Source: Pyronema omphalodes
Lineage: Eukaryota; Ascomycota; Pezizomycetes; Pezizales; Pyronemataceae
Reading direction: 5' to 3'
Assembly: GCA_024516155.1 (NCBI GenBank)
Contig: JAJJXM010000067.1
Location: 124,001-188,000, forward strand
DNA: 64,000 nt
Below, one piece after another: positions 56,866 through 64,000 of the stretch (positions are counted from its first letter, which is position 1; each line of letters begins with the position of its first letter). A program made the position numbers and the translations under genes. The notes under the pieces are model-generated. The model was not told the origin of the DNA and searched no databases. It worked only from the letters and a program-made list of their open reading frames with translations.

Positions 56866-58004
56866 CTACCAGACATGCCCCGTTTGGTATCCGACGCCCA
56901 CTACCTATTCCAGAAAGACCCTCGCAGGACATATCAATGGACTTCGTAACAGGATTACCATGGTCCAATGGGTGTGATGCAATTTGGGTAGTTGTGGACA
57001 GATTAACCAAAGAACGACATCTGATTGCCTGTCGAACAGACATCGACGCAAAGGAATTATCGTCTTTGTTTATTACCCACATCTTTCGATTGCATGGACT
57101 CCCTCTTACCATTATCTCTGATCGAGGACCCCAATTCGCTGCTTTGTTTCGGAAGAATCTCTGTCGACGTTTGGGAATCGAGCCTCGATTATCTACGGCA
57201 TTCCATCCCCAAACGGACGGTCAAACAGAACGAATGAACGCCATCATGGAACAATACCTCCGAGCCCACGTCAACTATCTTCAAGACGATTGGGCTGACT
57301 GGTTACCATTAGCAGAATTCGCTGCGAATAACCAGGCATCCGAGACAACGGGAACTTCCCCGTTCTTTGCTAATAAAGGATTCGACGCCCGTTGCCGATT
57401 CGATTTACTCCCAGCAGCGACAAACGATGTAAACGATCGACGGGCCCTCACAACTTCGAAAACCCTCGCCGAAATCCATAACCATTTACGAGCTGAAATC
57501 AATAGAGCTAATCTACGTTATCAAGAGAATGCCGATAAACATCGACTCCCGTCACCGAATTATCAGCCCGGAGATCTGGTATGGATGAATGCCCGCAATT
57601 GGAAAACCCGTCGACCCTCCCGGAAATTAGACAACAAACGTTACGGACCCCTCAAGATTATCGCCAAAGTATCCCCCTATGCCTATCGATTAGAACTACC
57701 TCCGACAATGAAATGCCACAACGTTCAACATGTTTCCCTATTGGAACCCGCTGCGAATGACCCCTACCCCAGTCAACAATCAGACCCACCACCCCCGGTG
57801 GAAATCGACGGTGAAGAAGAATACTTCATCGAAGCTATCCTCGACTCCCGAATTCACCGGAAGAAACTCCAGTATATGGTTAAATGGGTTGGATACGATA
57901 TGCCCGATTGGGAACCCGCCGAACTCCATTCCGACAGTAAAGCCGTTGACGACTTTCATAAAAAGTACCCCGATAAACCGGGACCCCTCCCCAACTTATC
58001 TTAG
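56866..58004 (+). CDS. Ty3-A pol, second part: integrase core and chromodomain
   Basis: Continues the frame from 32159. Catalytic residues are in MDFVTGLP, SDRGPQF and the Glu of MNAIMEQYLR. After the GPF/Y-like region (RYGPLKIIAKVSPYAYRL) a chromodomain closes the protein (EYFIEAILDSR, MVKWVGY, WEPAEL). The stop at 58002-58004 is followed by 26 bases and the polypurine tract. Apart from the insertion the pol is intact, so Ty3-A pol was probably functional when Ty3-B landed. Confidence 0.9.
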
Positions 58005-58029
58005 AAGTTACTTCGCCGGAGCTCAGTCC

Positions 58030-58043
58030 AAGAAGGGGGATCC
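58030..58043 (+). promoter_or_regulatory. Polypurine tract of Ty3-A
   Basis: AAGAAGGGGGATCC directly before the 3' LTR start TGTCACGG; the plus-strand primer site in reverse transcription. It confirms the plus orientation. Confidence 0.75.
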
Positions 58044-59183
58044 TGTCACGGCTCGAGAATTATTACCTTCCCCCTCCTCGTCATTCATTCACCTATTATC
58101 ATTCGCTTCATTATCCAGCACTCATTTGTTTATTGATTTCTATTATCCTTCGGTCTTCGATCATCACTCGTCACTCGCCTGGGTTAGGGTTACGCTCAAT
58201 TCCCAAATTGTCAAAAAGGTCACGTGACCTACCCCCAGGGTTAGGGGTCAGCTCGGATCCCTTTTCGGAAATTCCACACCTACGGTCTACCGATCATCTT
58301 ATCCGATTAGATAAGATCGGTCACGTGTTCTAATCAGTAGTAGATCAGTATGCACGCGCACTGGTCTACTAATGTGCGCACACGTGACTAGGGCTAGGGT
58401 ACGATCATCTTATCGATAAGATAAGATCTAGTCATGTGACCTTATCAGTATTGCACCATCTTTCCAATCGCAGCGGATCTGGATTCACGTGACTAGGGTT
58501 AGGGTTGCACCCGCACGCACACAAACTAGGGTTAGGTTTGTGACCGTACGCGCACAGCTAGGGTTAGGGTTACGGACGCACGCGCACGATTAGGGTTACA
58601 GAAGCGCGCGCGTGACTACGCTTAGGGTTACGCTAGCGCGCACGCGAAGTACGCTACCGCGCACGCGAGTTACGCTATCGCGCACGCGAGATACCCTAAC
58701 GAGCGCGCGACGAGGCTGTGCACGCAAACACGCTAATTTGGTACGAACGCGTTAGCGAGTCTAGAACGCGCAACCGCGACCGCGTTGTTTACTTAGTTAT
58801 TTTTCGGGAAAAATCTGCAAGTAGTGGCTCGGCGTGTAAGGAGGAAAAATTGTATATAAGAGGATTGTTTCTTTGTTTGTTTATTTTGTTTTTCTTTTCT
58901 CCTTACACAGTTATTTGATTATTTACAAACTCAAATACTTTGTCGAAATCTTTGTTTACGTCCTCGTCCTCGTTCCCGTCTTTGGATCTCTTTGTCCCTT
59001 GAAATCTTTGTTTATTTCCTTAAACTTCTAAACACAGAAAGTCTTTAAGTTGATGCTTGACACAGCTTAAGAGTTTCTAACGTTGAAGTTATTATAAGGT
59101 TAAATCCACTCAACTCAAGAGTGAATAATTGAGAAGAGCCCTCAGGTTCTCTGTCAGCTATCTCTCCCTTGTTCGCCGTTACA
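58044..59183 (+). repeat. Ty3-A 3' LTR (complete)
   Basis: 1,140 bases, starts TGTCACGGCT and ends CGCCGTTACA. Compared with the left copy it carries the first 12 bases, a longer CpG-rich block near 58640-58690 and about 36 extra bases near 59020-59055. Confidence 0.9.
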
Positions 59184-61225
59184 CCCGGTGCGAATGTATT
59201 GTTGAGACCGATGCTTCAGATTTCGCACTAGGTGCCACCCTGTCACAAAAAGGGGATGATAACAAATTGCACCCTGTCGCCTTTCACACCAGGAAATTCT
59301 CCCCAGCAGAAATCAATTATGAAATTCATGACAAGGATTTACTAGCAATTGTTGACTGCTTTAAGGTTTGGAGGCGATATCTGGAGGGATCCTTACACAT
59401 GGTTCAGGTATACACCGACCATAAAAATCTCGAGTACTTTATGACAACTAAAGTTCTCAACCGAAGGCAGGCACGCTGGCCTCAGGAATTGGCCGGCGTG
59501 GACTTCAAAATTTTTTATCGAAAAGGAACAAGTAATGGCAAGGCAGATGCATTGTCTAGGCGCCCGGAGTACCGCCCTGAAAAGGGGGGAGATGGAGATC
59601 AGCCTGTACAGACGATCCTGAAAGAAAAACACTTCAACGCAATTTCAGCAATCAGTACAGGAGGAGAAGGAATGGTTTTTTGTTGCTCGGCTGTTCAACT
59701 AGAATATCTGTCAACGGCAGTATCTAGATGGACAAAGGAATTTGAAATGGATATAAAGGAAGCAGGAAAGAAGGACGCGGCATACCAGCAGGCTTTAAGG
59801 AGTTTGGATGGAAGCGCGAAGGATCAAGAAGGAAAGGAAAAGGCTAGGACGGAAGGATTATTAGAAGAAAGAAACGGTTTATTATATCGCAAAGGATTAC
59901 TCTGGGTCCCACAGTATGCACGACAAGCGGTCCTTCATACAGAGCATAACAGTAAAATTGCAGGCCACTTTGGCCAAGATAAAACAATAGAATTGATAAG
60001 ACGAAATTTCTGGTGGCCAAAGATGGACCAGGAAATAATTGAATACATCCGAAGCTGTAACGAATGTCAACGAGACAAAACAGCACGACACAAACCCTAT
60101 GGAATGCTTTCGCCACTCGAGCTTCCATACGCTCCATGGACATCAATCGCCATGGATTTTATAACAGACTTACCACTCTCTGATGGTTGCGATCAACTAT
60201 GGGTCATCATCGATAGATTCACAAAGATGGCTCATTTTATCCCGCTCAAGAAAGATGAGAAAACAGCTGCTCATCTGGTCAAGATATTCGCAAGAGAGAT
60301 TTGGAGATTCCACGGCATTCCGAAAGACATAATCTCGGACCAAGACTCCAGATTCACTTCGACAGAGTGGAAACAATTCTTGGGCATTTTAGGTGTTCGC
60401 CCAAGAATGAGCACTGCCTTCCACCCTCAAACGGATGGGCAAACTGAACGAATCAACCAAACCATCGAAGCATACCTCCGATCATTCATTAACTACGAGA
60501 TGGATGATTGGGTCGACCTACTACCCATGGCCGAATTCACCTACAACAATTCAATAACCCAGGCTACTGGCATGTCGCCCTTCTACGCCAATTACGGAAG
60601 ACATCCAGCATGCACCAACCCGGCATCATCAAACACGAAACTGAATGAGGAACAAAGCTTCATCAACCAGATCACCTCCGTCCATGGCATACTTATTCAG
60701 AAATTGAAGTCGACACAAGAAAGGATGCAGAAGTATGCAGATGCTAAACGAAAGGATGCCCCAGAATTTAAGGTTGGAGATCTGGTCATGTTAGACGGAC
60801 GACACATACAAACAAGGAGACCAAAAGACAAGCTCGACCACAAAAAGCACGGTCCCTTCGCCATAGAGAAAGTAGTATCACCAACAGCGATGCGCTTATC
60901 TCTCCCCCGGAAATGGAAGATCCACAACACCTTCCACGTCTCCCTACTCGAGCCCTACAACAATGGCAACAGACCTCCCCCAGACCTCCTTCAGATCATC
61001 GACGAAGCAGATGACATTGAAGGCAATGAGGAATGGGAAATTGAAGAAATCATTTCGAGTAGGAAAACAAGAGGAAAAGTACTTTACCGAGTCAAATGGA
61101 AAGGCTTTCCCTTAAGGAAAGATCAAACAGAAGAACCATATGAATCTTTCATAGTAGGCGGCTTGGAATCTCTCCGCGAGTTCCACTCAAAGAACCCAAG
61201 CATGCCGAGGGACCAACGCGTTTAA
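59184..61225 (+). pseudogene. Ty3-E pol, 3' half: RNase H, integrase, chromodomain
   Basis: Begins directly at the end of the Ty3-A LTR in the RNase H domain (CIVETDASDFALGATLSQ); gag, protease and RT are missing from the window. It is closest to Ty3-C by motif wording. Integrase zinc domain HNSKIAGHFGQ to CNECQRD, catalytic MDFITDLP, SDQDSRFTSTEW and the Glu of QTIEAYLRSF. The chromodomain has RVKWKGF, but the usual Trp before EP is replaced (DQTEEPYE), which may weaken methyl-lysine binding. Stop TAA at 61223-61225. The part present has no stop. Confidence 0.9.
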
Positions 61226-61380
61226 CCAACCCATCATAAGATACCTTTCCTCACTGAGGTTTTAATGGTGTTATCATGAAAACGTGTTGGTGGATGAAGG
61301 GGCTGGAGGACTTCATCAGAAAAGGACCCCGTTGATCAATTACTATGATCATTGTGAGTGATTTCGGGGCGAAATCTTAT

Positions 61381-61394
61381 AAGGGGGGAGGTGG
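61381..61394 (+). promoter_or_regulatory. Polypurine tract of Ty3-E
   Basis: AAGGGGGGAGGTGG directly before TGTCATACCC; same position and style as in Ty3-C (GGGGAGAGGTGG before TGTCACACCC). Confidence 0.75.
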
Positions 61395-63003
61395 TGTCAT
61401 ACCCTACCCCGATAAGACATTTAAAAAGAAAGAGGATTCTTACCTAAGTAATAACTCAAGCCAAAGGCGAGAGCTATTACTAACCACCCTTCATCCACTT
61501 CCCGCAGGAAGTAGGATAATGGGGGGCCAGGGAAAAAGTCAGCGTCATCTAGGGCGGGGAAACCCGGGGCAGCCCCCGAGGTGGGTCTGTTTCCAATCAA
61601 TGACTGCGGTTTCTAATGCGCAGCCATACCTCGAGGAACATACCGCTGCCGCTGATAAAAACCTGGAATACTTATAACCTTAGGGCCTCACTCAAACACT
61701 TACTGAAGCCTTTGAGCGAATGCACCTCTTCCGCCGTATACGAGAAAACCGTCCAGAAAGGGTCGTGGAACTAAGAGACCCGGCGGGCCAGATATACATA
61801 CGAATAGCAAGGAGAATGTGACGCAAGTAGGTCACCGCAGGAAACAGATATCGAGGTTGATGAGGATAGGAAGGTTAGGAGGGAAAGAACTGTATTTGAG
61901 TTTAATGGGATAATGTATTCACGAAACACTTTGCCGTAAAACAAGAAAAACATAGTCATATGTTACCGAGGCATTACGCCTGACCGACGGAGGAAACCGG
62001 ATAAGCCGAATAACATCATACGACAGCGGAGTCTAGTCGGCCGAAGGAGATAAGGAGTTGACTGCCTCTTTGGTTAGTTATCACCGGAAACCTTATCTTC
62101 GCAAACGCACCTTCAAACTGCCGATATGACGAGACGACCGTACGACGAACGGAACATCCGACCACCTCCTATTAGGGACCCCCGGGAGGCCCACAGTCTA
62201 TTGCTGACCATGACGACATTATCAGATCATACAAACGACTTCACCGGATGCGACGGAATCGCCAGCCGGACATCGAAGTCCGAAGTTAGTTGCAGGAACG
62301 CGTCAGCCGGTCCTGCAATGCACATTCCTCGAAATGCATTCCGATGCCTTATTATTATTAATGACATCAGTGCAAACGACGAAAAGAACGAGTCTAGGCA
62401 TTAGCAAACCACTAAGGCATCATCCGGATAATGGCCCGGAGGATGTCTTAAAGTATATTCGCGATATTAGCGTTTTTACCAAAAGTTGCATTTTGTATGG
62501 TGGAAAAATCACGTTTAGGTGTAGCCAACCAACGTCTTAGGGTACTTCCATTTCCGCCCACCGCATAGTCCTTGCAGGGTATATGAGTGGGGAGCTCAAG
62601 ATAAGAAAAATATAAAAGTGCCAAAAGCCCCCACTCGAAGAAGCCATCATCCAGCAACGCAATCAATACTGTCCCGAATACAACAACACTTCCCACGAAG
62701 GGATATTGTCATCTTTTGAGTCAATACCCGACGTCCTCAAATATATACCTTACCTCCAATCAATACAATACCTCCGGTCGTCCCTCTGGAAGAAACGACC
62801 ACCAAACGAAACCGATACTCTCGAAACGCTCCCTGAGATACGCAGGAGAGTTTAAACTTATAACTGTTATCACCTCTACTTTCCGTTAGAAGAATCCCCT
62901 TGAGAAGTAATAATTCCCCTTCTTGGAATTATTGCTTCTCTCTTTTCTTTCGGGAATTTCAGAGTTACCCGGCCGTCCATTACCCTGGGACCCCCGGTTT
63001 ACA
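61395..63003 (+). repeat. Ty3-E 3' LTR (right end inferred)
   Basis: Starts TGTCATACCC after the polypurine tract. A possible end is GGGACCCCCGGTTTACA at 62987-63003, which resembles the Ty3-C LTR end (GCCCAGGTTCACA on minus). A TATA-like ATATATACC lies near 62743. No second copy is in the window, so the right border is a guess. Short ORFs in this interval have no family features. Confidence 0.5.
62902..62940. other. Stem-loop in the Ty3-E LTR
   Basis: GAGAAGTAATAATTCC and GGAATTATTGCTTCTC form a 16-base stem with one mismatch and a 7-base loop. If the LTR border is right it lies in the transcript's R or U5 part. Confidence 0.5.
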
Positions 63004-64000
63004 GATATTTCCTGGACTGTTTGGCACACCCCCCATTACCTACCTACCCCTCACGCGCATGCCCATGTCCCCTACACCCCCCTCAAACCCCCAAACACTT
63101 ACTCTTATCATGCCCCCTCTTTACCCAACACCGCATACGCCTCCGAAGGGAGCTGAAGCCACCCCGACACCGACAACTCAATCTACGCATCATGCTGCAC
63201 ACGAAAACCGGCATCACGGCTCTGATCACCATGATTTCTGACACCTAGGTCGCCACCTCAGAGTGGGCACACACGGTATTGTGTCAGTCCCCCGGAGAGA
63301 CTAACAGACAAGACAGACGAACCGAGACGACAGGCTGGGGAACATTGTTGGACCCAGATGAGGAACATTAAAAAAAAAAAAAAAAAAATAATAATAATAA
63401 TAAAATGTATATAATGAACGGAGTAGAGAGAGAAGGATAGAGGAGAGGAGAAGGAAAGGAGAGGGAAGGGAGCGGAAGAGAGGAGGAAGAGAAGAAGTTC
63501 GAAGCAGGGAAGGAAGAGGGAGACACAGTGGAGAAAGGAGGACGGAGGGAGAAAGGGAGGCAGAGAGAGGAAGGGAGAGAGGGACGGTATCGGGGAAGAG
63601 GAAGGAGAAGGGAGAAGGAGTTTTAAAAAAAAAAAAAACGGGGGACGTCAACGGGGAAGGGAGGAGGAACAACAGGCACCGGGAAGGGTGACTGAAGAGC
63701 AAACAGGGCTCCGGGACACACCGACGAGACGAGCAGAAACGGAGAGAGAGTGAAGAGGGGGACTACAAGCCGATCAAGATAGACCGCTCCGGGGCGTTCC
63801 CGGTAACTCCTGGGGTCACTCTCAGGAGTTAGCAATGTATATACTAGTTAGTCTCCGCCATAACCTTAGGGTTAGATGCGTGTATGAAATAAAAAAAAAA
63901 AAAAAAAAAAAATCAACAACACTGTTCCCTCAGGTTATGATGAACCCACTATCATTAGCTCACCTACAGGAGATAAGCCGGAGATCTACTTTGAGATAAC
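63004..64000. other. Low-complexity tail of the window
   Basis: Contains a C-rich part (63020-63160), poly(A) with (AAT)n at 63370-63402, a purine-rich block of GGAGAG/GGAAGG type (63418-63625), a second poly(A) at 63623-63638 and a third at 63888-63912. A TTAGGGTTAG motif is at 63867. No gene is supported; ORFs of 70-133 codons on minus follow the purine bias. Poly(A) tracts may mark old retroposon tails. Confidence 0.5.

Larger units (their letters stand above)
27172..59183 (+). mobile_element. Ty3-A: chromoviral LTR retrotransposon, plus strand, host of the nest
   Basis: LTRs at 27172-28220 and 58044-59183 enclose gag, pol and a polypurine tract. Without nested insertions the element is about 7.3 kb, normal for Ty3. 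The right LTR starts TGTCACGGCTCG and ends GTTACA; the left LTR lacks those first 12 bases. Left flank is the LINE, right flank is pol of Ty3-E, and no target duplication links them. By eye the LTR copies differ by about 14 substitutions plus two indels (in the telomere-like block and near the 3' end). Confidence 0.9.

Noticed and set aside
63301..63835. Minus-strand ORFs with Leu/Ser/Pro runs
   Set aside because: They mirror the purine-rich low-complexity block.

Overview
The window looks like a repeat-rich piece of a filamentous ascomycete (Pezizomycotina) chromosome. Pointers are short GT-AG introns of 50-90 bases, a TPR protein of the fungal NLR/STAND kind, a membrane ankyrin protein of a large ascomycete family, a Dicer-like-2 relic, a Tad-type LINE with RNase H, and five Ty3 chromoviral retrotransposons. 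The species cannot be read from the sequence.

Region 1 (1-22,000) is host-like. It holds the C-terminal half of a TPR-repeat protein (3-2105, open at the window edge), a coiled-coil protein of unknown role (3831-4961, minus) and the mitochondrial t6A-synthesis gene QRI7 (5472-6839, minus, one intron and one apparent one-base frameshift). A gene-poor stretch follows with an (ACATA)60 array, a 1.07 kb inverted-repeat element, a tiny pogo-like MITE and minisatellites. Next come a decayed Dicer-like-2 gene (13504-15454) and an eight-exon membrane/ankyrin gene (17383-about 21,993) that is cut by a LINE.

Region 2 (21,994-27,171) is the Tad-like LINE. It has ORF1 with zinc knuckles and ORF2 with endonuclease, RT and a truncated RNase H. 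It is dead: stop codons, a frameshift in a C run, and an altered RT active site.

Region 3 (27,172-59,183) is a nest four levels deep, resolved to the base by LTR pairs and target-site duplications. Ty3-A (plus; LTRs 27172-28220 and 58044-59183) carries Ty3-B (32160-56860, minus; TSD GAAAC). Ty3-B carries Ty3-C (33678-44459, minus; TSD GCCGG) and Ty3-D (45884-52289, minus; TSD TCTTG). Ty3-C carries a 1,816 bp non-autonomous inverted-repeat transposon (37757-39572; TSD TCAA) built largely of GTTTA/TAAAC palindromes. Removing each insertion and one copy of its TSD restores the host element's reading frame. All the pol genes end in a chromodomain, a module known in fungal chromoviruses to favour heterochromatin, which could explain the nesting.

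Region 4 (59,184-64,000) is the 3' half of a fifth chromovirus, Ty3-E (RNase H, integrase, chromodomain, polypurine tract, probable 3' LTR), then low-complexity purine-rich and poly(A) sequence. The two flanks of Ty3-A do not match: LINE on the left, Ty3-E on the right, no TSD and 12 bases of LTR missing. A rearrangement probably joined two loci.

The two most unusual items are a third open reading frame in Ty3-B, directly after pol in the same frame, predicting a Cys/His cluster and a C-terminal membrane segment encoded inside the LTR; and the GTTTA-palindrome transposon inside Ty3-C.
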